Positions 9,276 through 17,715 of a stretch of DNA of 64,000 nucleotides are shown piece by piece. The notes under the pieces were generated by a model. It was not told the origin of the DNA and searched no databases. It was given only the letters and a program-made list of their open reading frames with translations. This DNA is from Acidimicrobiaceae bacterium. GTDB taxonomy: Bacteria > Actinomycetota > Acidimicrobiia > Acidimicrobiales > RAAP-2. How positions within the stretch are numbered: position 1 is the first letter of the stretch; each line of letters opens with the position of its first letter. The DNA lies in contig PLRX01000128.1 of assembly GCA_003164095.1 (NCBI GenBank), forward strand, positions 56,875 to 120,874, read 5' to 3'. The translations under genes were made by a program, and so were the position numbers.

Positions 9276-10613
9276 GTGGCCACAATGACGACCGGACGAC
9301 GCCCCCAACGGGCCATGAGCCACCGCGCCCGGCGTCCGGGCCGCCCGCGATGGGTGACCGCCGTCACACTGGCGGCCGTCGTGGCCACCGGGCTCGCCAC
9401 CGCCACCGTGGGCCGGGCGGGTGCCGCCGGCACGTCCGCCACGACGACGACGGCCCCGGCAGCGGCGGGCTCCACGACTACGACCACGTCGCCCACCCAG
9501 GGGCAGATCACCGCGGGCGAGGCCCAGATCGCGGCCCTCGAAACCCAGATCGCGCAGCAGCAGGCCTCGCTCGACCAGGCGACCGAGGGTTATGACCGCT
9601 CCATCGTCCTCGTGGACGCCACCAGGTCCGCGCTGGCGGCCACCAGCGCGTCACTGACCGCCGAGCGGGCGAAGCTCGCCGCGGCAAAGTCGGTGCTCCG
9701 CAACGAAGTGATCCAGGCCTACATCGACGGAACCGCCTCCGAGGCGGTCGCACGGCTGTTCGCCGCACCCAGCGGCAGCACGCAGACCCGCAACCTCTAC
9801 GAGCACCTGGGCCTGGGGGACCTGACCCAGGAGGTGGCCACGGTCCAGTCCGGTCAGCGGGCACTGTCGGCCACCCAGGCCAAGCTCCAGTCCGAGGAAC
9901 AGAGCCAGCAGGCCCAGACCGCCGCCGCCGATCGCGCCGCCCAGCAGGCATCGGCCGCGGCCGCCCTGTCCCAGGCCACCCTGGCCCAGGTCAAGGGCAC
10001 GTTGGCCCAGGAGATCGCCCAGCAGGCCGCCCAGCAGGCCGCCACCGCAGCAGCTGCCGCTGCGAGCGCCACGACCGCCGCCGGCAAGCAGGCCGCCGCC
10101 GCACAGGCGTCGCAGGCGGCCCAGGTGGCCAGTACCGTCAGCGGTGGCAGCGCCGCAGCGACCAGCGCCAACCAGTCGGCCAACCAGGCCGGCGGGGGGA
10201 CTCCGGTGTCGAGCGACGGCCACAACGCCGCCGGACTCGCCGCCGTGCACGCGGCGATGCACTACTTCGGGGTGCCCTACGTGTGGGGCGGAGCGAGCTC
10301 CGCCGGCCTCGACTGCTCCGGGCTGACCATGCTCGCATGGGCGGCCGCCGGTGTCTCCCTCCCCCACTCGGCAGCCCTGCAGTACTCCGAGAACCCGCAC
10401 GTGAGCCTCACCGCACTGCAGCCTGGCGACCTGCTCTTCTACGATCTCGACGGGACGGGCATCGACCACGTGGTGATGTACGTCGGCCCCACCCTCGACG
10501 GTCAGCCCACGCCCTACGGGTCGGGCACCATCATCCAGGCCGCCCACACCGGCACCGTGGTCACGTTCGACCCGCTCTGGTACTTCGGGCTGGTCGGTGC
10601 CGCACGCCCCTGA
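9276..10613 (+). CDS. Secreted NlpC/P60 family peptidoglycan endopeptidase with N-terminal coiled coil (RipA-like)
   Basis: Signal peptide, Q/A-rich coiled coil, C-terminal YVWGGASSAGLDCSGLTMLAW ... GDLLFYD ... DHVVMYVG. Confidence 0.92.
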   Translation: MATMTTGRRPQRAMSHRARRPGRPRWVTAVTLAAVVATGLATATVGRAGAAGTSATTTTAPAAAGSTTTTTSPTQGQITAGEAQIAALETQIAQQQASLDQATEGYDRSIVLVDATRSALAATSASLTAERAKLAAAKSVLRNEVIQAYIDGTASEAVARLFAAPSGSTQTRNLYEHLGLGDLTQEVATVQSGQRALSATQAKLQSEEQSQQAQTAAADRAAQQASAAAALSQATLAQVKGTLAQEIAQQAAQQAATAAAAAASATTAAGKQAAAAQASQAAQVASTVSGGSAAATSANQSANQAGGGTPVSSDGHNAAGLAAVHAAMHYFGVPYVWGGASSAGLDCSGLTMLAWAAAGVSLPHSAALQYSENPHVSLTALQPGDLLFYDLDGTGIDHVVMYVGPTLDGQPTPYGSGTIIQAAHTGTVVTFDPLWYFGLVGAARP

Positions 10614-10622
10614 ACGGGCCCC

Positions 10623-10642
10623 CGGCGGGCGCTGGCCCGCCG
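10623..10642. terminator. Terminator-like hairpin after the NlpC/P60 gene
   Basis: cggcgggc-gctg-gcccgccg: 8-bp perfect stem, 4-nt loop, 10 nt after the stop codon; no clear U-tract. Confidence 0.4.
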
Positions 10643-10682
10643 TAGCGCGCGTTGACACGGCGGGCGGCAGACTGGACGGTCG

Positions 10683-11714
10683 ATGACCCTCCAGCTGACC
10701 ATCGTGATGCCCGCCTATAACGAGGCCCACCGGCTCGCCGAAGGGATGCGCCGACTGGACGCCGCCGTGTCGGCCGGGGCCGTGGACCTCGACCGCACCG
10801 AGGTCCTGGTCGTCGACGACGGCAGCACCGACGAGACGGCGGCGGTGGCCGACAAGCTGCTGGCCGCCCTACCCCACCACCGGGTCATCCGCCTGCCGTT
10901 CAACCAGGGCAAGGGGGCTGCCGTACGGGCCGGGGTGGCCGCCTCCCGGGCGGAGTACACGGCCTACATGGACGCCGACATGGCCATCGACCCGCTCGCC
11001 GTTCCGCTGCTCCTCGACGGACTCGGGCACGACGACGTGGCCATCGGCTGCCGGGCCAGACGCGACTCCATGGTCGAGACGACCTACCTCGTCCGCAGCC
11101 TCATGGGGCGGCTCTTCAACGAGCTGGTGACCGCCGGCACCGGCCTCGGGCTGAAGGACACCCAGTGCGGGTTCAAGGCCTTCCGGACCCCGGCCGCACG
11201 GCTGCTCTTCCACCTCGTGCGCATCGACCGGTTCGCGTTCGACGTCGAGGTCCTGGCCCGGGCACGCCGCCTCGGGCTCGGGATCACCGAGGTGCCGGTG
11301 CACTGGAAGCATGTCGAGGGCAGCACCGTGCACCCGATCCACGACTCGTGGAGCATGGTGGCCGACGTCTACCGATCGCGTCGTGGCCGGCTGGCCGGAC
11401 CACCCGTTCCCTCGGTCTCGGTCCGGCCACCCACCGGCGCCCTCGACCCCGAGGACCTGGCGCGCCGGGTGGGTGCCCTCATCGACCCGATCCTCGACGG
11501 GGCACCGGTGCCCGTCGTGCGGGATGCCGCAGGCGTCACCGTGCTCTTCGCCATGGTCGACCCGGCCGACGTCGCTCGGGCCAACACGGCCCTCCGCGAC
11601 GGCCTGGGGGACGCCGAGGCGACCCGGCGGCCCCTCGGACTCGACGACCTGGTGGCACTCGGGTCGCTCGGCGGCCGGCTGACGCCCGGCACGCCGTCCG
11701 GCCCGCACAGCTAG
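10683..11714 (+). CDS. Glycosyltransferase family 2 (dolichyl-phosphate-sugar transferase-like)
   Basis: 343 aa; TIVMPAYNEAHRL, VVDDGSTDET, YMDADMAID, DTQCGFKAF motifs. Confidence 0.92.
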   Translation: MTLQLTIVMPAYNEAHRLAEGMRRLDAAVSAGAVDLDRTEVLVVDDGSTDETAAVADKLLAALPHHRVIRLPFNQGKGAAVRAGVAASRAEYTAYMDADMAIDPLAVPLLLDGLGHDDVAIGCRARRDSMVETTYLVRSLMGRLFNELVTAGTGLGLKDTQCGFKAFRTPAARLLFHLVRIDRFAFDVEVLARARRLGLGITEVPVHWKHVEGSTVHPIHDSWSMVADVYRSRRGRLAGPPVPSVSVRPPTGALDPEDLARRVGALIDPILDGAPVPVVRDAAGVTVLFAMVDPADVARANTALRDGLGDAEATRRPLGLDDLVALGSLGGRLTPGTPSGPHS

Positions 11715-11752
11715 GGGTTCCGGACCCACACCGCCGGGGTACGCTTCACCGC

Positions 11753-12766
11753 GTGAGCGCGGACGACGGTGACACGGGAACGGTACGTCCGGCGGGGCAC
11801 CCGGATGACGCCGACCTGATCGAGGCCATCGTGGAGCACGCCGAGGCCGAGAGCCACGCTGCCGGCACCGGAACGGTCGGCCGAGCCGCCGGGCCCACTC
11901 CCGCCCTGTCCGGGGCGACCGTCTCCTATCTCCCTGTGGCCACCCGACGCTACGGAGCGGTCGACGCGGAAGTCGACGACGCCCGACGCTCCGACGTCGA
12001 CGAGTGGGGTCGGTCGGAGCGCATGCGCTCCGTCGTGCGCCGGCTCTACGGCCCGATGTACAAGTACTGGTTCCGGGTCGAGTGGGACGGCCTGGACAAG
12101 ATCCCGTCGGACGGCGGTGCACTCCTGATCGCCAACCACGCGGGCGCCATCCCCTCGGACGCGCCGGCCATCATGCACGGCATCGAGACCGAGCTCGGCC
12201 GCCCCGTCTACGGGCTCGCCGACTACTTCTTCCGGACCATCCCGATGGTGGGGACCCTGTGGTCCCGGACCGGCGGCGTGCCCGCCCACCCGGACAACGC
12301 CTACCGGCTGCTCCACGACCAGCAGCAACTGGCCATGGTGTTCCCCGAGGGGACCAAGGCGACGTCCAAGACCTACTCCGACCGCTACCGCCTCCGCCGG
12401 TTCGGCCGTGGCGGCTTCGTGGAGATCGCCATGCGTGCCGGCGTCCCGGTGATCCCGATCGCCGTGGTGGGCGCCGAGGAGTCGATGCCGATCCTGTTCC
12501 GCCTCCCCCGGGTGGCGAAGGCCCTGAACCTCCCGTACTTCCCGGTGACCGCGAACTCGCTCCTGCTCGGGCCGCTCGGCTACGTCACCTACTTCCCGTC
12601 CAAGTTCAAGCTGCGGGTACTCGACCCGGTCACGTTCGACGTCGAGCCCGGCCTGGAGCGCTACTCCCGCAGCCGGGTCATGGACGAGGCCGAGAAGATC
12701 CGGGCCACGATGCAGGACGCCCTCCACGACATGCTGCGCGAGCGCCGCAGCGTCTGGTTCGGCTGA
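11753..12766 (+). CDS. 1-acyl-sn-glycerol-3-phosphate acyltransferase (PlsC-like)
   Basis: LLIANHAGAIPSDAP (NHx4D-like) and VFPEGTKATSK motifs; GTG start at 11753 chosen over ORF start 11165, which overlaps the GT2 gene. Confidence 0.88.
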   Translation: MSADDGDTGTVRPAGHPDDADLIEAIVEHAEAESHAAGTGTVGRAAGPTPALSGATVSYLPVATRRYGAVDAEVDDARRSDVDEWGRSERMRSVVRRLYGPMYKYWFRVEWDGLDKIPSDGGALLIANHAGAIPSDAPAIMHGIETELGRPVYGLADYFFRTIPMVGTLWSRTGGVPAHPDNAYRLLHDQQQLAMVFPEGTKATSKTYSDRYRLRRFGRGGFVEIAMRAGVPVIPIAVVGAEESMPILFRLPRVAKALNLPYFPVTANSLLLGPLGYVTYFPSKFKLRVLDPVTFDVEPGLERYSRSRVMDEAEKIRATMQDALHDMLRERRSVWFG

Positions 12767-12770
12767 GCCG

Positions 12771-13817
12771 ATGGGCCGACGCGTACTCGTCACCGGACTC
12801 GACACCTTCTGGGGCGGCCGCATGGCCCAGGCACTGGAGGGCAAGCCGGACGTCGAGATGATCCTCGGCCTGGGCACCAAGGAGCCGAAGGTGCCGCTCG
12901 AGCGCACCGAGTTCGTGCGGTCGGACCAGAAGTACTCGATCCTCAGCCGGATCGTCCGGGCCACCCAGGTCGACACCATCGTCCACACGTTCCTCGAGAC
13001 CAACTCGTCCGCCGTCAGCAACCGTGTGCTCCACGAGATCAACGTCATCGGCACCCTCAACCTGCTGGCCGCGGCGGGAGCCGCGGGGGCGTCGGTCCGT
13101 AAGGTCATCGTGAAGTCCTCGACCCACGTCTACGGTGCCGCCGAGCAGGACCCGACATGGTTCCGGGAGGAGGACGTCCGCACGGGGCCCGTCCGGACCC
13201 GCCTCGAGCGCTCGCTCCTCGAGGTCGAGTCGCTGGTGCGGGACTTCGCTGAGGACAACCCCCACCTGGCGGTGACGGTGCTGCGCTTCGCCAACGTCCT
13301 CGGCACCGACATCATCACCCCCATCAGCTACAACCTGCGCAAGCGCGTGCTGCCCTGCATCGCCGGCTTCGACCCGCTCGTGCAGTTCGTCGAGGAGGAC
13401 GACGTGGTGCGGGCCCTCGAGTTCGTGACCGCCAACCGCGTGCCCGGCGTGTTCAACGTGGCCGGTGAGGGCAAGCTGCCGTGGAGCGAGGTGGCGTCGA
13501 TCGGCGGTGCCCACCTCCTGCCGTTGCCGCCGTTCCGCCCCCGCCTGTTCGCCGCCCCCTTCGAGCGGGTCGGCGCCATCCGGTTCCCTCCTGAGCTCGA
13601 GGGGTTGATCCGCTTCGGTCGTGGGGTCGATACGTCCAAGCTGCGCGAGGCCGGCTTCGAGTACCGCTACTCCAGCGCCGGCACCATCCGCAGCTTCGCC
13701 CAGGCCAACAACCTGCGCCGTGCCACCGGAGGGTCGGGCGAGGAGTACCGCTACGAGCAGGACGTCGAGCAGTTCTTCCGCCACTCCCCCACGGTGGTGC
13801 GGGGCGTCGACACCTGA
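12771..13817 (+). CDS. NAD-dependent epimerase/dehydratase family protein
   Basis: 348 aa; VLVTGLDTFWGGRMAQALE, VKSSTHVYGA, YN/LR region, extended SDR-like. Confidence 0.85.
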   Translation: MGRRVLVTGLDTFWGGRMAQALEGKPDVEMILGLGTKEPKVPLERTEFVRSDQKYSILSRIVRATQVDTIVHTFLETNSSAVSNRVLHEINVIGTLNLLAAAGAAGASVRKVIVKSSTHVYGAAEQDPTWFREEDVRTGPVRTRLERSLLEVESLVRDFAEDNPHLAVTVLRFANVLGTDIITPISYNLRKRVLPCIAGFDPLVQFVEEDDVVRALEFVTANRVPGVFNVAGEGKLPWSEVASIGGAHLLPLPPFRPRLFAAPFERVGAIRFPPELEGLIRFGRGVDTSKLREAGFEYRYSSAGTIRSFAQANNLRRATGGSGEEYRYEQDVEQFFRHSPTVVRGVDT

Positions 13818-13841
13818 GCCGTCGCGTCGGTCGCGGCCCCG

Positions 13842-15170
13842 TCAGCCACCAGGTGCGACGACCGGCACGGCGCCCGACACCGACAGCTTGCGGAGGTAGA
13901 GCGACCGGCTGTTGGGATAGCCCACGGCGTCCGGCGCCCAGGCGTCGAAGGCGATCCACAGCACACCCGAGGCGTCGACGAACACGGACTCCCCTCCGGG
14001 GCCCTTCATCCCGGCGTCGCTCGCCAGGATCGGGCCCGGCAGCTTGGTGCACGGACCGACGGGCCCGACGCACGTCGCGACACCCACGGCGTAGTCCGCC
14101 GTCTTCCACGAATTCCCCGAGTAGAAGAGGAGATACCGCCCTCCGACCATGACCATGTCGGGGGCCTCGATGACGCCCCCCTCCCACGACTGGTCGGGCA
14201 CCAGCAGCTGGGTGGGCGTGGTGGCCGGGGCGAACGCCGTGCCCGCGGCGTCGAGTTGCTGCGACCAGATGGCCGACGTCCCCCCACCGCCGTTCGACTT
14301 CCACACCAGGTACGGGGTGCCCGTCGCGTCCGTGAACAGTGACGGGTCGATCGAGCCGCCCAGGTTCGGCTGGCACTCGACCGGCCCGGTCGAGCTGTCA
14401 GCGAAGGGGCCCTGGGGCTGGGTGGCGGTCGCCACCGAGATGCACTCCGCCCCACCGCCGCCCGGTCCGGCCACCCGCACCGCGTAGTAGAGCACGAAGG
14501 TGGCGCCGATTTGCATGACCGTCGGGGCCCAGGTCTCGTCCGGGGTCGCCCACGTGGGCAGGCTCGGCAGTGCATCGCCCACGGCGGTCCAGTGCGTCAG
14601 GTCGGTCGACGTGATGATCTGGATGTTGCCCGCCACCGAGTTGGTGGCGTAGCCATAGTACGCCGAGCCGACAGTGATGACGTCCGGGTCCGGGAAGTCG
14701 AAGGGGTAGACCAGCCCGTCGCCGGTGCCGCCCTCGATGGTGGAACAGGCCCCGGCGACCGCCGAGATGGCCTGCGCCGCTGCGTTGTCGTCACCCGCCC
14801 CGATCTGCTGGAGCGACTGCTGCACGCCGCCGAGGCACGTATGGAGCGTCCCGATGTCGACCGACTGGAGGTAGCCCAGGACGGCGGCGCCCGACAGCGA
14901 GCTCTGGGTCGAGGCGATCTGACCCAGGGTGGAGGCGACCGACGCCTGGAGGCCGTTCCGGTGATTGGTCGTCACGGCCTTCACATAGGTGGTGATCGCC
15001 AGGTCGGTGCGCTGCTTCGCGAGCCTCGAGCGCGCCGCTGTGAGCTCCGTGTGCTCGGAACGGTTGCGGGCGTGCGCCTGGAGGTCGGTCGCCACGGCGG
15101 TCGTCAGGACTGCCAGCACGGCCACGCACATGGCCGCCACCGACGCCCGGCGCCACCACCGGTCACGCAT
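13842..15170 (-). CDS. Membrane-anchored glycoside hydrolase family 43-like protein with N-terminal TM/coiled-coil/HTCLGGV module
   Basis: C-terminal YPFDFPDPDVITVGSAYYGYATN... five-bladed propeller motifs; N-terminal TM; ATG at 15170 overlaps the stop of the upstream gene. Confidence 0.82.
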   Translation of the reverse strand: MRDRWWRRASVAAMCVAVLAVLTTAVATDLQAHARNRSEHTELTAARSRLAKQRTDLAITTYVKAVTTNHRNGLQASVASTLGQIASTQSSLSGAAVLGYLQSVDIGTLHTCLGGVQQSLQQIGAGDDNAAAQAISAVAGACSTIEGGTGDGLVYPFDFPDPDVITVGSAYYGYATNSVAGNIQIITSTDLTHWTAVGDALPSLPTWATPDETWAPTVMQIGATFVLYYAVRVAGPGGGGAECISVATATQPQGPFADSSTGPVECQPNLGGSIDPSLFTDATGTPYLVWKSNGGGGTSAIWSQQLDAAGTAFAPATTPTQLLVPDQSWEGGVIEAPDMVMVGGRYLLFYSGNSWKTADYAVGVATCVGPVGPCTKLPGPILASDAGMKGPGGESVFVDASGVLWIAFDAWAPDAVGYPNSRSLYLRKLSVSGAVPVVAPGG

Positions 15171-15690
15171 CGGACGCCACCGCCGACTCACAGCTTGCCG
15201 CAACGGCATCGAGCGCGGCGACGGCGTGGCTCTGGTCACCCACCGACAGTGCGTTGAGCGCCTCCTCGACACCGCCGAGGCAGGTGTGGAGGTTGGAGAT
15301 GACCGTGCTCTGCCGGGAATTGTTGGCCTGGGAGTTGGCCAGTGCCACCTTGGCGCCGTTCAGCTTGGTGGTGTCAGCGGCGAGTGTGGCCGAGTCCTGA
15401 GTCACCTGGCCCTGCAGATCCGTCAGCTGGCTGCGGACGGTGGCGAGCTGACCGTCGACGCCGTCGATCCGGGCGCGCGTGATGTCGAGGCTGCGATGGG
15501 CCCGGTCGAACTGCGTGTTCGCCTGGACCTCGTTCCCCACCAGGTAGCCGAGCGCCGCCGCAAGCACGACGAACACGACCGCCGCCAGGATCCACCGTCG
15601 GCGTCGCCCACGCTGCTCCGGCCGGTCGCAGGGGACGTCGAGGGCATCCCCTGCGGCATCCCCTGCGGCACGGACCTCAGTGGTCGTCAT
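15163..15690 (-). CDS. TM/coiled-coil protein with C-terminal LHTCLGGV...C module
   Basis: 175 aa; one TM helix, long coiled coil, LHTCLGGVEEALNALSVGDQSHAVAALDAVAASCES; overlaps start of GH43 gene. Confidence 0.75.
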   Translation of the reverse strand: MTTTEVRAAGDAAGDALDVPCDRPEQRGRRRRWILAAVVFVVLAAALGYLVGNEVQANTQFDRAHRSLDITRARIDGVDGQLATVRSQLTDLQGQVTQDSATLAADTTKLNGAKVALANSQANNSRQSTVISNLHTCLGGVEEALNALSVGDQSHAVAALDAVAASCESAVASDA

Positions 15691-15977
15691 CGCTCAACTT
15701 CGTTCCGCCGCGTTCACTGGACGTCCTCACGATATGGAAGGGCCCCGGCCAGGGGCAAGTGAATTCTACGTTTCGTGCTGCCCGATCTGGGGCGGGTGGT
15801 CTCGGCAGCCGGACACTACGCCCGAGTGGACCGGATGTGGTCGCGAGCTACGGAACCACCAGTTGCGCAGCATGGAACCCCGCTCCGGGACCCCGCTGCC
15901 GACCCGGGTCGCGTCCGATCCGGGTCGGCGGACGCGCAATGAGGTAGGACTGGTCCACAACGGCTGGGGAGGATGCC

Positions 15978-16898
15978 ATGCACCGACCGATTCGACTCCT
16001 TGCGTCCGCAGTGATCGGGGCACTCCTGGCACTGGGTGCTCCGGCCGCACTCGTCACGGCGGGCCCCGCCGGTGCCGCCACTGCGGCCACGCCCCGGTTC
16101 GTCGCCCGGACCGGCTACTGGCTGGTCGCCCGGGACGGTGAGACGTTCGCCTTCGGCGACGCGCAGTTCTACGGCTCGATGGGTGGGAAGCACCTCAATG
16201 CTCCCGTGGTCGGGATCGCGTCCACACCGGACGGGAACGGCTACTGGCTGGTGGCGTCCGACGGGGGTGTCTTCACGTTCGGTGACGCCGGGTACTTCGG
16301 CTCGGCGGCCACCGGCCACCTGAACGCACCGGTTGTCGGCATCACGCCGACCACCGACGGCAACGGGTACTGGCTCGTCGCGGCCGACGGTGGGGTCTTC
16401 AGCTATGGCGACGCCGTGTTCCACGGCTCGGAGGTCGACCCGGCACCCACTGCACCGATCGTGTCCATCGCCGCCACCCCTGCCGGAGCGGGGTACTGGC
16501 TCGTCGGCGCCGACGGCACGGTCTATCCCTTCGGTGACGTCGCATCGGGCGGTTCTGCAAAGAACATCACCGCGCCCGCGGTGTCGGTCGTGTCCAGCCC
16601 CGACGGCACCGGCTACTGGGTGGCCGGGTCGGACGGCAACGTCTATCCACTGGGACTGGCGCCCTCGCACGGATCGGTCGTCGGGACCACGCTGGCGGCA
16701 CCGGTCGTCGGCATGTCGGCCGACTCCTCCAACGGCGGCTACTGGTTGGCGGCAGCCGACGGCGGGGTCTTCGCCATCGACGCACCCTTCCTCGGCTCCA
16801 TGGGCGGCATGCCCCTGGCCCAACCTGTGTCCGGTATCACCGCGTTCTACGCGTCCGGGTGCGGTGCCGTCGTCCGGCACCAGGCGAGCGCCTGCTGA
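15978..16898 (+). CDS. Secreted GYWLVASDGG-repeat beta-propeller-like protein
   Basis: Signal peptide followed by six repeats of GYWLVAxDGGVFxFGDAxFxGSxxxxxLxAPVVGI. Confidence 0.85.
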   Translation: MHRPIRLLASAVIGALLALGAPAALVTAGPAGAATAATPRFVARTGYWLVARDGETFAFGDAQFYGSMGGKHLNAPVVGIASTPDGNGYWLVASDGGVFTFGDAGYFGSAATGHLNAPVVGITPTTDGNGYWLVAADGGVFSYGDAVFHGSEVDPAPTAPIVSIAATPAGAGYWLVGADGTVYPFGDVASGGSAKNITAPAVSVVSSPDGTGYWVAGSDGNVYPLGLAPSHGSVVGTTLAAPVVGMSADSSNGGYWLAAADGGVFAIDAPFLGSMGGMPLAQPVSGITAFYASGCGAVVRHQASAC

Positions 16899-16971
16899 TC
16901 GTCCGGCAATTCCGCGCGGCTACGGCCGGCATCGCCCTCGACCCGCCGAGGCCCGCCCCCCTCCGGACGTG

Positions 16972-17691
16972 TCAGTCGATCCAGGCGGCGATGAGCTCGG
17001 CGCCCCGTACCGCCCACTCCTCGGAGGTCATGGCGTACCGGACGTGGTCCTCCCACTGGCCGTTGATCTCGAGGAATCCGAGGGCCACGCCCTCGTTGCG
17101 CAACGCGAGCTTTTCCGCCACCCGCCGGCTCGCGCCGTTGCGGGGGATGATGGCCACCTCGATGCGGTGCAGGCGCAGCGTCTCGAAGGCGAATCGCAGC
17201 ACCACGACCACCGCCTCGGGCACGATCCCGAGGCCGGCCAGGTCCTTGTCCACCCAGTAGCCGATCGAGCCGTTCTGGAACGGGCCCCGCAGGATGGACG
17301 ACAGTGTCACTTCGCCGACGAAGCGACCCTCGTAGAAGATGCCGAAGCCGAAGCCCGAGCCCAGCTGTCGCTCGCGCTCGCGCATGGCGCACCGGGCGAC
17401 GAAGCTGCCATGGTCCTCGGCCGGCAGCGGCGACCCCTTGGAACGGGGCTCCCACGGCACCAACCAGTCGCGACAGCGGTTCCGGACCTCGAGCCACGCC
17501 TGGTAGTCCGCCTCCATCAGCGTGGCCACGCGGATGCGGCGGCCCGGGAGCTCGAGCGACCGGACCTGCTGGGCCCGCAGGCTCGGCGTCACGAGGACGA
17601 CCCGGGAGCGGGCGGGGTCAAGGAGTCGGATGACGGGGTGCGGAGAGCGTCCACCCACGGAATGGTAGGGCACGGGACCACCCGCAGGCAC
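16972..17691 (-). CDS. GNAT family N-acetyltransferase (RimJ-like)
   Basis: 239 aa; SIGYWVDKDLAGLGIVPEAVVVVLRFAFETLRLHRIEVAIIPRNGASRRVAEKLALRNEG. Confidence 0.88.
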   Translation of the reverse strand: MPAGGPVPYHSVGGRSPHPVIRLLDPARSRVVLVTPSLRAQQVRSLELPGRRIRVATLMEADYQAWLEVRNRCRDWLVPWEPRSKGSPLPAEDHGSFVARCAMRERERQLGSGFGFGIFYEGRFVGEVTLSSILRGPFQNGSIGYWVDKDLAGLGIVPEAVVVVLRFAFETLRLHRIEVAIIPRNGASRRVAEKLALRNEGVALGFLEINGQWEDHVRYAMTSEEWAVRGAELIAAWID

Positions 17692-17715
17692 CCCCGGTGC
17701 GTCGACGCCACGACG

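Noticed and set aside
10651-10682. TTGACA hexamer upstream of the GT2 gene considered as a -35 promoter element
   Set aside because: No convincing -10 at the correct spacing before the ATG at 10683.
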